A stretch of DNA of 20,429 nucleotides from Nitrospirota bacterium. GTDB lineage: Bacteria; Nitrospirota; Nitrospiria; Nitrospirales; UBA8639. The notes under the pieces are model-generated. The model searched no databases and had not been told where the DNA came from. It worked only from the letters and a program-made list of their open reading frames with translations. Every line of letters starts with the position of its first letter. The stretch's first letter is position 1. The stretch spans positions 1 through 20,429 of the forward strand of contig JAOUGQ010000016.1 of the NCBI GenBank assembly GCA_029865515.1, in the 5' to 3' direction. Position numbers and translations under genes: made by a program. Of the stretch, positions 7,505 to 16,262 are shown piece by piece.

Positions 7505-8890
7505 ATGCCATTCGTTCCACTTCACTTAAACACTCTACGACTGGGCTTGTACATCAAAATTGAGGGATCCTGGTTTAGCCATCCTTTCCCAACGAATTCC
7601 TTTAAAATCACCACGGCCGAAGAATTAAAAACGATTCAGGGACTCACTAAGGTCAAACTGTATTTCGATCCCGACCGTTCAGACCCCGAGTATGGCCAAT
7701 CCGAACCAACGGAGACACCCGTCCGGGAACCGGTCCAAGAGGTCGTTGAACCAGATCAGGAACACTCGGCTGAATCTTCCACTTCGGAATCCGCCTTCTT
7801 AGAGACTGAGAAAGTTCCCGAAGATCCCATTCAACGAAAAGTCGCCCAGCACCAAGCCTTCCATACCTACCAGGAACATTTGCAAAAAGTTGGCACTCAA
7901 TTTCATGAGGTTGTTCAGGAAGGCAAGCTTATTATGCAGGACGTCATCTCCGGCCGACCTCGTGGAATCCGGACGGCACAGAAAATTGTGGGAAACCTTT
8001 ACGAGATTCTAGACGTGTCAGACAACTCAAGAGCGCTTCTGAACCTGATCGGCTCCAACGAATCCAACGAGGAGTTTTTTCTCCACGCGCTCAATGTCTG
8101 TTCGCTATCTCTCATGGTCGGACAGGATTTAGGATTCACACGACAAGATACTGAAGTACTCGCTCTCGGAGCGATGTTTCATGATGTGGGCGAACTCAAA
8201 TTTCCGGCAGAGCAGTTACTACGAAAAGGGTCCATGTCTCCTTCAGAGCTGAAAGGCTTTTTAAGTTCCCATCCGAAATTCGGGGTGGAGATGGTTAGCA
8301 AGCTGCCCAATTTCCCCTATAAAGCGAGTGAAGTGATTCGCCAACACCACGAACGCCTCAATGGGTCAGGATATCCGGCAGGCAAGAAAGAGGACCAAAT
8401 CAGCACGTTTGCCAAAATTGTCATGGTGGTGGATGAGTATGATGAGCTATGCCATCATCCGGATCCCGCCAGATCTCTCATTCCCTCGGAGGCTTTATCG
8501 TATTTGTACGTGAAATGTCGTCACACGCTTTGGTATGACGCTATTGTCTCGTTGATCAGGCAGTTGGGAGTCTACCCTCCGGGCTCACTTGTTCAATTGA
8601 GTAATCAAAAAATTGGCATTGTCACCAGCGTTAACCTGGCCAACCGGCTCCGGCCTATCCTCCTCATCTATGATGAACACTCTTCTCCAGATGAATCGAT
8701 TGTCCTGAACCTGGCCGAAGAGGATGAAGGGCTGTACATTCTCAATGCCATTCGTCCCGTTGATCTTTCTCCAAAAATCCGGGAATGCCTCAACCCCCGT
8801 CGAATCATCAGTTACTTTCCCTCCGTCGCCTCCACAGAATCAGGCGTCGGGACTCTGCACACCCTTGCCTCTTCCTCGCAATACCCTTAA
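7505..8890 (+). CDS. HD-GYP protein with DUF3391-type N-terminal domain (putative cyclic-di-GMP phosphodiesterase)
   Basis: A 461-residue cytoplasmic protein. Residues about 3-60 match the DUF3391 pattern seen before many HD-GYP domains: LRLGLYIKIEGSWFSHPF, a short gap, then KVKLYF. An acidic, low-complexity linker (about 58-108) and a helical segment (about 110-180) follow. The HD-GYP domain covers about 180-360. His226-Asp227 sit in FHDVGELKFP, and the signature HHERLNGSGYP is at 281-291. The usual Lys of HD-x-GK is Glu here (HDVGE), which is not expected to be a metal ligand. A small beta-rich tail (about 365-420) follows, as in related proteins. The family degrades cyclic-di-GMP. It has no receiver, so control is probably through its N-terminal domain. 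The start lacks a strong Shine-Dalgarno sequence. Confidence 0.9.
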   Translation: MPFVPLHLNTLRLGLYIKIEGSWFSHPFPTNSFKITTAEELKTIQGLTKVKLYFDPDRSDPEYGQSEPTETPVREPVQEVVEPDQEHSAESSTSESAFLETEKVPEDPIQRKVAQHQAFHTYQEHLQKVGTQFHEVVQEGKLIMQDVISGRPRGIRTAQKIVGNLYEILDVSDNSRALLNLIGSNESNEEFFLHALNVCSLSLMVGQDLGFTRQDTEVLALGAMFHDVGELKFPAEQLLRKGSMSPSELKGFLSSHPKFGVEMVSKLPNFPYKASEVIRQHHERLNGSGYPAGKKEDQISTFAKIVMVVDEYDELCHHPDPARSLIPSEALSYLYVKCRHTLWYDAIVSLIRQLGVYPPGSLVQLSNQKIGIVTSVNLANRLRPILLIYDEHSSPDESIVLNLAEEDEGLYILNAIRPVDLSPKIRECLNPRRIISYFPSVASTESGVGTLHTLASSSQYP

Positions 8891-8942
8891 GGAGTTCCTC
8901 CCCCAATTTTTCTGGAAAAACAAAGATTAAAAAAGTGGAAAT

Positions 8943-9311
8943 CTACGAAAGTGAGGAACGACCGAAAATCTTCTGAAACCACGACGACCATGTTTTCTTG
9001 GTGTCAAGAGAGGACTCGGGGTCAGGATACTCCACCCAGAGTTCCTGGCTGCCCAGGTACTGGTCTCCAATAAAGATACGTTGGGTTCGTAATTGCCTGT
9101 AGCCCCTCTCGTGCAAGAGGTGAATGAGACATCGCAGGGCCTGGCCTTCTATGGGAACCGGTTCAACTTCAATCTGGAGCGATTCATAGCGAAGCCCGGC
9201 CTGGAATCCTTCTTCACACGGGATGACGTGGACTTGGCGATTAAACCCACGGTCACGTTCATCCAACCCTGCAACGTGATAAATACTGGCTTGAGGGGAT
9301 GGAGGATTCAT
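8943..9311 (-). CDS. Hypothetical protein of unknown family
   Basis: A minus-strand gene whose C-terminal 120 residues look genuinely coding: IYHVAGLDERDRGFNRQVHV, then a mixed alpha/beta stretch with QIEVEPVPIEGQALRCLIHL and QRIFIGDQYLGSQELWVEYP. I recognise no domain. The frame is open up to an ATG at 9455 (170 residues), but the first 48 residues look unlike the rest. I prefer the ATG at 9311 (122 residues), which has GGGA eight bases upstream. ATGs at 9317 and 9332 are alternatives. It is convergent with the HD-GYP gene (53 bases between stops) and divergent from the PAS-GAF-GAF sensor. No signal peptide is convincing in the short form, so it is probably cytoplasmic. Confidence 0.7.
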   Translation of the reverse strand: MNPPSPQASIYHVAGLDERDRGFNRQVHVIPCEEGFQAGLRYESLQIEVEPVPIEGQALRCLIHLLHERGYRQLRTQRIFIGDQYLGSQELWVEYPDPESSLDTKKTWSSWFQKIFGRSSLS

Positions 9312-9600
9312 GCGCATATTCCCATCATGCATACCTTTCACACCTTTGCATGCTTCGCATAGGAGCAAAAAGGAAGTCAAGTTGAAGAGTCTCCTTATGA
9401 CCTTCCGATCTCTAATAGGGCACTTGTCAATGAAAATCCTGCTCTCCAGCCTCAATTTGGTCCATCTCCACTGAAAGCGAGGAACCGGCTTTCCGCAGAT
9501 TCCACTTGCACGATCTGGGGGTTTTTTCGTATCGTGGGCTTTAAACGATTCTTGTTAAATTTAATAGTGTTTTCGCGATTTTTGTCTATACCGTTATTCT

Positions 9601-11322
9601 ATGCCAAGCTCACTGACCCTCCAAAGTCCCGTTGAACGTCCTCAAAAAAACCGTGGGCAAATCTTAGCCCTGGCCCTGCTTGTGGCCACGGTCGTGTTCA
9701 TTGTGGACCTCTTTCTCCCGCTGGGAGTTGCCGAAGCGGTCCCTTATGTCGCCGTCGTGCTGATCGCTCTCCGGTCACCAGATAAAAATGACCCATTGCG
9801 CCTGGCAGGCCTGTGTACCCTCTTAACGATCGTGGGGTATTCGCTTTCACCTTCGGGGGCTGAGCCATGGATCGGGGTCACCAATCGCTCCATCGCCCTG
9901 TTTGCCATCTGGTCCACCGCTCTATTAGCCATGCAGGTAAGAGAGGCTGACGCGGCGACTCGCGACCAGAGTTCCATGCTGACCGGCATTTTGTCGAATA
10001 TGCCGGCCGTGGCATTTCGAATCGACCAGGAAGGAGTCATGCATGAGTCCTTCGGTCGCGGTCTGGCTCGCTTTGGATTAAAAGACTTTACCTCTATTGG
10101 ACGAATTCCCCTGGAGCCCCCCGATCAGATCAAGAACCAGGTCAAGGAAGGGACTGTCGCCAATTCCGTTTTTTACGAGAGCAAGGGGATTTTGCAGGGG
10201 AAACCCTGGTGGTTTTTGAATTGCCTGTGTAAGTTGGAAGGCGATAAGAAAGGGATTATTGGTTTTGGCATTGATATCACGGATCGGAAACGGGCAGAAC
10301 GACGCCTGGCTCTGCACGAAGCCGTTGTCGCCATCCTGGCCTCTGCAACCGGCATCACAGAGACCTACCCCAAAATTCTCAAAGCCATTTGCAACACCCT
10401 GGAATGGAACGTGGGCATCCTCTGGCGAATGGATTATCAACGTCAGGCCCTGGGAGCCGCGGCTATTTGGCCATCCGACTCTCCGCAGGCCCAAGCAATG
10501 GCATCACCTGCCTCCGGTTGGGTACTCACTCCGGATGTAGGACTGGCCGGGCAGGTCTGGGACATTCGTAAAGTGATCTGGATCAAGGACCTCGCTGACT
10601 ATCCCAAAGACCCTCGAAACCAGACAGCTCTGGAAGTAGGACTTCATGCCGGATTCGGAATTCCCATTTGCCTGGCCGGGAATACCAGAGCGGTTCTCGA
10701 GTTTTTCTCCCAATTTCCTGAAGAAGTCGATGAAACATTGGTTCAAATGCTTTCGAATATCGGATTTCAAATCGGGCAGTTTATCGAACGTGAACACAAA
10801 GAACGCCGATTGGCCACCCATCACAATTTAACCAATGTTCTTGCCGAATCAACTGGATTGACTCAGGCTGCCCCCCTCATCCTGGAAGCGATTTGTGACA
10901 ATTTAGGATGGGATCTCGGAGCCATATGGACGGTTGAGCCAGAACAACAAATTCTACGCTGTATCAAAATTTGGCATTCTCCACATGTAAACCTGGAAGT
11001 CTTTCAGCAAGCCTCACAAGGCATCACATTCGCCAGGGGGGTGGGGTTACCCGGGCGTGCTTGGAAAAGTGCTGAACCGGTCTGGATCACCGATGTCGTG
11101 TCCGACCCGAATTTTCCGCGCGCTTCGGCTGCTGCGCAAGAAGGTCTTCATTCCGGATTCGCGTTTCCCGTTAAATCGGGCTCCGACATTGTTGGTGTCA
11201 TGGAATTCTTCCACCGGGACATTCAAAAACCTGACAAAGAACTCTTGTCCATGTTTGCATCCATTGGCCTTCAAATCGGCCAATTTATTCAGCGGACGGC
11301 CAAGGCGTCCTCTGGTGGGTAA
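9601..11322 (+). CDS. Membrane-anchored PAS-GAF-GAF sensor protein lacking an output domain
   Basis: A 573-residue protein. The N-terminus has about four hydrophobic segments (about 20-42, 46-59, 66-84 and 97-113), giving an inner-membrane anchor. A PAS domain follows (about 122-232, ending GFGIDITDRKRAERRL), then two GAF domains (about 240-398 and 405-568). The second GAF carries GVGLPGR and DPNFPRAS, almost the same motifs as the GAF of the hybrid kinase at 318-3746. The protein ends at QFIQRTAKASSGG with no kinase, GGDEF, EAL or HD-GYP domain, although sensors of this design normally carry one. It could be truncated, or work by binding a partner kinase. An AT-rich leader lies upstream, and no Shine-Dalgarno sequence precedes the ATG, so the message may be leaderless. 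Confidence 0.88.
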   Translation: MPSSLTLQSPVERPQKNRGQILALALLVATVVFIVDLFLPLGVAEAVPYVAVVLIALRSPDKNDPLRLAGLCTLLTIVGYSLSPSGAEPWIGVTNRSIALFAIWSTALLAMQVREADAATRDQSSMLTGILSNMPAVAFRIDQEGVMHESFGRGLARFGLKDFTSIGRIPLEPPDQIKNQVKEGTVANSVFYESKGILQGKPWWFLNCLCKLEGDKKGIIGFGIDITDRKRAERRLALHEAVVAILASATGITETYPKILKAICNTLEWNVGILWRMDYQRQALGAAAIWPSDSPQAQAMASPASGWVLTPDVGLAGQVWDIRKVIWIKDLADYPKDPRNQTALEVGLHAGFGIPICLAGNTRAVLEFFSQFPEEVDETLVQMLSNIGFQIGQFIEREHKERRLATHHNLTNVLAESTGLTQAAPLILEAICDNLGWDLGAIWTVEPEQQILRCIKIWHSPHVNLEVFQQASQGITFARGVGLPGRAWKSAEPVWITDVVSDPNFPRASAAAQEGLHSGFAFPVKSGSDIVGVMEFFHRDIQKPDKELLSMFASIGLQIGQFIQRTAKASSGG

Positions 11323-11446
11323 TTGATCGGACTTATGACTCGTCCGTTCATAGGGTTGGTTATAGTGACCATACATCTGACTTGTCTGAATCGGCCTATG
11401 CGTTCTGCTCACCACCTGACAACTGCCTTCCCTTTCTGAAAAAAAC

Positions 11447-13138
11447 ATGACGGCCAATCATCCAGCCCTTTCATGGATACACGGTCTCCATTTCAATAAT
11501 CTTCGTGGTGATCTCTATGGCGGGCTGGTTGCTGCTGTCGTGGCCCTCCCTCTGGCTTTAGCCTTTGGAGTGACATCCGGACTTGGGGCGATTGCCGGCC
11601 TGTATGGGGCGATTTTCGTGGGATTCTTTGCCGCCCTCTTCGGAGGAACTCCGGCCCAAGCTTCAGGGCCTACCGGCCCCATGACTGTGGTGATGGCCGG
11701 AATTATCTTGAAATTTTCCGATGAGCCGGCCTTGGCCTTTACTGCCGTTATCTTGGGTGGGGGCTTTCAAATGTTATTTGGGCTCCTTGGCTTTGGCCGC
11801 TATATCACCCTGGTACCGTATCCTGTGATTTCAGGGTTCATGAGCGGCATCGGGGGGATTATCTTAATTTTGCAGGTCGCACCCTTTCTGGGATTGGAAG
11901 CCGAGCACAAGGTTGTGGCCAACCTCATGGCCATGCCGGAATATTTGGCTTCCTTTTCGTTGCCTGCGGTCTTAATTGGTTCTCTCACTCTGGGGATTGT
12001 GTACCTCACGCCCGCTTCGATCGGCAAACGTCTTCCTCCCGTTTTATTGGCCCTCATTGTAGGAACCGTCGTGGCAAATTACTTTTTCCCCTCGCTTCCC
12101 CTTATTGGTGAAGTGCCGGCGGGATTTCCTGTCCCCATTTGGCCAACCATGCATACCAATGCCCTCCTCTTAATGGTGGAATCGGCCCTTGTTCTGGCTT
12201 TGCTGGGAACGATTGACAGCCTGTTGACTTCTCTTGTGTGTGACAATATGACGCGAACACAACATGACTCTAACCGGGAATTGATCGGGCAGGGTATCGG
12301 AAATATGGTGGCGGGGTTCTTCGGAGGCATTCCCGGTGCAGGAGCAACCATGCGGTCCGTTGCCAACATTCGGACCGGAGGGCGGACTCCTCTTTCGGGC
12401 ATGTTTATGGCGGTCGTGCTATTAGGCACGTTGCTTGGCCTCGGCCCTCTGGCGGAAAAAATTCCCCTGGCGGTCTTGGCCGGCCTGCTGATAAAAGTCG
12501 GATTCGATATCATCGATTGGCGTATGCTGAAACATCTGGTCCAGGCTCCCCGCACGGAAGTCTTGGTCATGGTCGTCGTGTTATTGGTGACCGTCCTGGT
12601 CGATTTGATTACCGCTGTAGGTATTGGCGTTGTTCTTGCCAGCGTCATGTTTGTGAAGCGGATGGCAGACCTGGAACTTGACAGTTTGAAAATCATCACA
12701 GGCTCAGATCCGGAAGCACCCTTGTCGCTTGAAGAGCAACGCATCTTAGAGCGTAATAAGGACCGGCTTGTCATGATCCATGTGAATGGGCCGATGAGTT
12801 TCGGTTCGGCCAAGGACATGGTCCGCCGTCTTGAATCGTTGAAGGGATTCAAGACCTTTTCCAGCGTAGTTCTCGATCTCACGTCGGTTCCCACCATCGA
12901 TGGAACTGCCGCCTTAGCGATCGAAGACATGCTGGTGATGGTGAAAAGCCATCACCAGCATTTATTTTTCGTGGGTATGCGTCCAGCCGTGGCTCGGATC
13001 CTAACGGGACTAGGAGTGCTTGATCAGGTACAACCTGGACATCGATACGCGATTCGGTTGGATGCCTTGCGCCACGCGGCTCATGTAAGCGGCTCCACCC
13101 ATCCTTTCGATGTGCCTCCAACAGAAGTTGCATCCTGA
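11447..13138 (+). CDS. bicA: BicA-like SulP-family sodium-dependent bicarbonate transporter
   Basis: A 563-residue inner-membrane carrier of the SulP/SLC26 family. The N-terminus (HFNNLRGDLYGGL, FGVTSGLGAIAGLYGAIFVG, FGGTPAQASGPTGPMTVVMA) follows the cyanobacterial BicA sequence closely. So do ELIGQGIGN, GAGATMRS and KVGFDIIDWRMLK. Residues corresponding to those I recall as the Na+ site of BicA (D258, T262, G300, T302) are present one position earlier as D257, T261, G299 and T301. A cytoplasmic STAS domain occupies about 430-545. BicA imports HCO3- with Na+, and the same substrate is inferred here, which would feed carbon fixation. Other SulP carriers move sulfate, so the substrate needs testing. 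nhaB lies downstream on the same strand, about 300 bases away. Only a weak ribosome binding site is seen. Confidence 0.85.
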   Translation: MTANHPALSWIHGLHFNNLRGDLYGGLVAAVVALPLALAFGVTSGLGAIAGLYGAIFVGFFAALFGGTPAQASGPTGPMTVVMAGIILKFSDEPALAFTAVILGGGFQMLFGLLGFGRYITLVPYPVISGFMSGIGGIILILQVAPFLGLEAEHKVVANLMAMPEYLASFSLPAVLIGSLTLGIVYLTPASIGKRLPPVLLALIVGTVVANYFFPSLPLIGEVPAGFPVPIWPTMHTNALLLMVESALVLALLGTIDSLLTSLVCDNMTRTQHDSNRELIGQGIGNMVAGFFGGIPGAGATMRSVANIRTGGRTPLSGMFMAVVLLGTLLGLGPLAEKIPLAVLAGLLIKVGFDIIDWRMLKHLVQAPRTEVLVMVVVLLVTVLVDLITAVGIGVVLASVMFVKRMADLELDSLKIITGSDPEAPLSLEEQRILERNKDRLVMIHVNGPMSFGSAKDMVRRLESLKGFKTFSSVVLDLTSVPTIDGTAALAIEDMLVMVKSHHQHLFFVGMRPAVARILTGLGVLDQVQPGHRYAIRLDALRHAAHVSGSTHPFDVPPTEVAS

Positions 13139-13432
13139 ACATCCTACAGTCTCATTGAAACCGTTTCTGGTATGGAATGGGGAAGAACGCTTTATCGGAT
13201 TATTCCTTGATTTAACTTGGGAACTCACACATAAGACGGTCGCCCTAATACGATTTTGATGTATTGACATACTCATGAGGCTTCATCGTGTACCCTAACC
13301 TTTTATTTAAAAGGTGCAACTTCAAAGGCCTGGATAATAGAGAGCAAGAATTATGGGTTTTGTAACTGTGAAATTCGTTTGACAGGCCAGGGTCTATCTG
13401 GCGCCACTTGTATGAAAGGTCACTCAACTGCA
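13139..13432. other. 294-base leader between the bicarbonate transporter and nhaB
   Basis: AT-richer than the flanking genes, with no gene. A consensus -35 hexamer TTGACA lies at 13264-13269, but the -10 is poor (TACCCT at 13291-13296, 21 bases on). It could hold a separate nhaB promoter or a regulatory leader. I cannot identify a riboswitch by eye. Confidence 0.35.
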
Positions 13433-15025
13433 ATGAAGACCACAGTCCCTCAGGCACTTATAAAGAATTTTCTCAACCACACTCCGACCTGGTACAAGCT
13501 GACCATTCTGGGATTTCTGATCATCAACCCTATCTTGTTAGTGAGTCTTGGTTCGTTTTACACGGGTTGGGTCCTCATTCTGGAATTTATTTTTACCCTG
13601 GCGATGGCTCTCAAAAGTTACCCGCTTCAACCTGGAGGGTTGCTCGCTTTAGAAGCCGTCCTGCTGGGAATGACCACACCGGCCACGGTTTATCATGAAG
13701 CCCTCAATAATTTTCAAGTGATCCTGTTGTTGATCTTCATGGTGGCCGGGATCTATTTCATGAAGGATCTTTTGTTGTTTCTGTTTACAAAAATCTTGCT
13801 AGGGGTCCGCTCAAAAATTGGGTTGGGGATCTTGTTTTCTATTATGGGCGCATTTCTGTCTGCGTTTCTTGATGCGCTGACGGTCACGGCGGTCATCATT
13901 GCCGTCGCGCTGGGTTTTTATAACATCTACCACCGGGTGGCTTCAGGCAAGTCTTCCCATGCCTCCCATGATTCCACGAGCGATCATGAAATTAGCTCTC
14001 TTCACCGGGAAGATTTGGACAATTTTCGTGGATTCCTGCGCAACCTGCTTATGCACGGCGCAGTAGGAACCGCGTTAGGTGGGGTCTGTACTCTGGTGGG
14101 GGAACCGCAAAATCTTCTTATCGCGGACAAAGCGGGATGGGAATTTATGGAATTCTTTTTCCGCATGGCTCCCGTGACGATTCCGGTTTTTGCCATGGGA
14201 TTGACCACCTGTCTGATCGTCGAGAAAATGCGATGGTTTGATTACGGCTTTCAACTCCCCGATCCGGTTCGCCATATCTTGCTGGACTTCGAAACCGAGC
14301 AACAGAAACGGCGGGATTCAGGGGATACGGCTAAGCTTATTATTCAAGCCATTGCCGGCGTTTGGCTTATTGTCGCCTTGGCGTTTCACTTGGCGGAGGT
14401 CGGGATTATCGGATTAACGGTGATCGTGTTTGTGACCGCCTTTAACGGCATTATCGAAGAGCATCAACTCGGAGAGGCCTTCAAGGAGGCTCTTCCGTTT
14501 ACGGCGCTCCTTGTCGTGTTTTTCGCCATTGTGGCGGTCATCCAGGACCAGAACCTGTTTGCCGGAATTATTGGATATGGATTAAGTTTAGGCGGATCTC
14601 ATCAAATCGGCATGTTCTATCTGGCCAATGGCATTTTATCAGCCATCAGCGATAATGTTTTTGTCGCGACGGTGTACATCGAAGAAGTCTTACGTGCCCT
14701 GCAAGCCGGCACCATCAGCCGGGACCAATTTGATCTTCTGGCCGTCGCCATTAACACAGGGACCAATATTCCGAGTGTCGCCACTCCAAATGGGCAGGCC
14801 GCATTTTTGTTTCTGTTGACTTCCTCCCTGGCCCCGGTGATTCGACTATCGTATGGCCGGATGGTCTGGATGGCACTTCCTTACACCATTACCATGACCA
14901 GCATTGGACTCCTGACAGCCTACTTTTTATTGGAGCCTGCCACGACACTGCTCTACGATACCGGCCTCATCCAACACCATAGTCTCACGAATTCTGGAGA
15001 CCTGGGAGGGCATTCCCTCCATTAA
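13433..15025 (+). CDS. nhaB: Na+/H+ antiporter NhaB
   Basis: A 530-residue inner-membrane antiporter that exports Na+ in exchange for H+. The sequence follows E. coli NhaB (513 residues) along its whole length: GGLLALEAVLLGMT, FMVAGIYFMKDLLLF, FLSAFLDALTV, ALGGVCTLVGEPQN, ISDNVFVATVYI, INTGTNIPSVATPNGQAAFL and LSYGRMVWMALPYT. Asp147 in FLDALTV has the same number as the Asp147 reported as functionally important in E. coli. I chose the ATG at 13433 because MKTTVPQALIKNFLNHTPTWYKL is then the same length as the E. coli N-terminus. In-frame starts at 13379 (TTG) and 13412 (ATG) would add 18 or 7 residues. About 12 membrane helices are expected, with a charged loop near 188-210. Being next to a Na+-dependent bicarbonate carrier suggests Na+ recycling. 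Confidence 0.95.
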   Translation: MKTTVPQALIKNFLNHTPTWYKLTILGFLIINPILLVSLGSFYTGWVLILEFIFTLAMALKSYPLQPGGLLALEAVLLGMTTPATVYHEALNNFQVILLLIFMVAGIYFMKDLLLFLFTKILLGVRSKIGLGILFSIMGAFLSAFLDALTVTAVIIAVALGFYNIYHRVASGKSSHASHDSTSDHEISSLHREDLDNFRGFLRNLLMHGAVGTALGGVCTLVGEPQNLLIADKAGWEFMEFFFRMAPVTIPVFAMGLTTCLIVEKMRWFDYGFQLPDPVRHILLDFETEQQKRRDSGDTAKLIIQAIAGVWLIVALAFHLAEVGIIGLTVIVFVTAFNGIIEEHQLGEAFKEALPFTALLVVFFAIVAVIQDQNLFAGIIGYGLSLGGSHQIGMFYLANGILSAISDNVFVATVYIEEVLRALQAGTISRDQFDLLAVAINTGTNIPSVATPNGQAAFLFLLTSSLAPVIRLSYGRMVWMALPYTITMTSIGLLTAYFLLEPATTLLYDTGLIQHHSLTNSGDLGGHSLH

Positions 15026-15109
15026 ACAAGAATCGTTGTCCTAACGTTTGCTTTATTGAGGAGGGACGGAGAGGGTGAAGAGGGAATGAGCAACCCGCTC
15101 AGAGAGCCG

Positions 15110-15146
15110 TTCCCCTTAATGACAACTCCTCCAGTCATAAGGGGAA
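15110..15146. terminator. Inverted repeat between convergent genes, likely bidirectional terminator
   Basis: TTCCCCTTAATGAC (15110-15123) pairs with GTCATAAGGGGAA (15134-15146) with one bulged A and a 10-base loop. It lies between the stop codons of nhaB (plus) and the OmpA-like gene (minus), where a shared terminator is expected. There is no strong T-run on either side, so factor-independent termination is uncertain. Confidence 0.5.
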
Positions 15147-15182
15147 ACAATATCTGTAAATTGGCAAGGGAGCTGTGAGGCT

Positions 15183-16262
15183 TCACCGGGCAAGCGTTGC
15201 GACGGTTTCCCTTTCATGAATGGTCGGGTCGGGATAGAGGACAATTTCTACTCGGCGATTTTGAGCTCGCCCTTCCTCCGTCTCATTGGTCGTCACTGGG
15301 CGGGTATCGGCATAGCCGGTAGCCCCAAAATCCTTGGGGTCCATCCTGGTTTGTTCAATCAGATAGCGAAGAACCGTCGTGGCTCTGGCTGTGGACAGTT
15401 CCCAATTGGTGGGATACTGTTGCTGTAATCGTCCATAAATCGGATTATTGTCGGTATGTCCTTCGACTTGAATATATTTATCCGGCAACGTGGCCAAAAC
15501 CTGACCAACCTGTTTCATGATTTTAAGCCCCAGCGGTGTCAGGTCAGCCTCACCCGATTCAAACAGCACTTGGCCAAGCAGAGTTAAGACCAACCGGTCT
15601 TGGTGCTGAGTCACCACCAGGCTATGACCAAATTTATCTTCAAGGGCTCTTGTAATACGATCGATTTCCTCACCCACAGTTTGCACTTCGTGTTTCACCT
15701 TAGCCAGTTGAGCCTCCTGGGCTTCACGTGCCGCACGAACCTGTTCCAACTCTTTTTTCAACCGCTCTACTTCTTTGAGTCGGGTTTCCAGAGCTGAGAG
15801 TTCTTCCTCCAATTGACTATTTTGTTTTCGGAGTTGAGAAAAATCGCTTACTTGATCATCCAAGCTAGCCCTGACTTTTTTGAGAGCTGCCGTCAGATCT
15901 TCAAAGTCCACGGGCTCAACCCCGAAAATTGAGGCTACCATGGAATTTCCTCCGGACGGGTTTTCTAAACCCTGGATTTGGGAATATAGAGCTTCTAATT
16001 CCTGTTTAACTGCAGCTAATTGTTGTTCCTTTATTTGGTCTTGTACCTCAACGGTGTGCTCAAGTTCAGTTTTGGTTTCTTGAAGCTGGGCCACTTCGAC
16101 TTGTCTCTCTTCAATCATCTGCTGCAATCGTTCAATTTCAGCTGAAGATTCTTCTTGGCTCATTTCATATTCTTGCAGGGCACGCTCATGTGATTGCTGA
16201 CTCACGCATCCGACAAAAACTGTACAAATCACTGCGGCAAGAAAAATATTGACCCGTTTCAT
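15183..16262 (-). CDS. OmpA-family peptidoglycan-binding lipoprotein with long coiled coil
   Basis: A 359-residue predicted lipoprotein. The start at 16262 is preferred because GGAGG lies about ten bases upstream and a lipoprotein signal follows directly (MKRVNIFLAAVICTVFVGC, lipid-carrying Cys19). An in-frame start at 16286 would add eight residues. Val at +2 suggests outer-membrane sorting. Residues about 25-95 and 125-210 are coiled coil, split by a Gly/Pro-rich break near 100-120. The OmpA-like domain covers about 222-345, with VEGHTDNNPIYG (Asp271), NWELSTARA (Arg293) and AQNRRVEI. Asp and Arg at these places bind diaminopimelate in the family. It probably links outer membrane and cell wall. 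MotB-like or Pal-like roles are less likely, because there is no membrane helix of MotB type. It is monocistronic or loosely behind nuoM. Confidence 0.9.
   Translation of the reverse strand: MKRVNIFLAAVICTVFVGCVSQQSHERALQEYEMSQEESSAEIERLQQMIEERQVEVAQLQETKTELEHTVEVQDQIKEQQLAAVKQELEALYSQIQGLENPSGGNSMVASIFGVEPVDFEDLTAALKKVRASLDDQVSDFSQLRKQNSQLEEELSALETRLKEVERLKKELEQVRAAREAQEAQLAKVKHEVQTVGEEIDRITRALEDKFGHSLVVTQHQDRLVLTLLGQVLFESGEADLTPLGLKIMKQVGQVLATLPDKYIQVEGHTDNNPIYGRLQQQYPTNWELSTARATTVLRYLIEQTRMDPKDFGATGYADTRPVTTNETEEGRAQNRRVEIVLYPDPTIHERETVATLAR

Noticed and set aside
11047..11457. Minus-strand open frame of 136 residues overlapping the end of the PAS-GAF-GAF sensor
   Set aside because: It lies mostly opposite the well-supported GAF coding sequence, has no domain, and reads as a shadow frame.
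12079..12930. Minus-strand open frame of 283 residues inside the bicarbonate transporter
   Set aside because: It is fully antisense to a gene with strong family matches, is Thr/Arg/Ser-rich and has no motif.
13379..13432. Longer nhaB N-terminus from the TTG at 13379
   Set aside because: The ATG at 13433 gives an N-terminus matching E. coli NhaB in length and pattern. The extra residues have no counterpart there.
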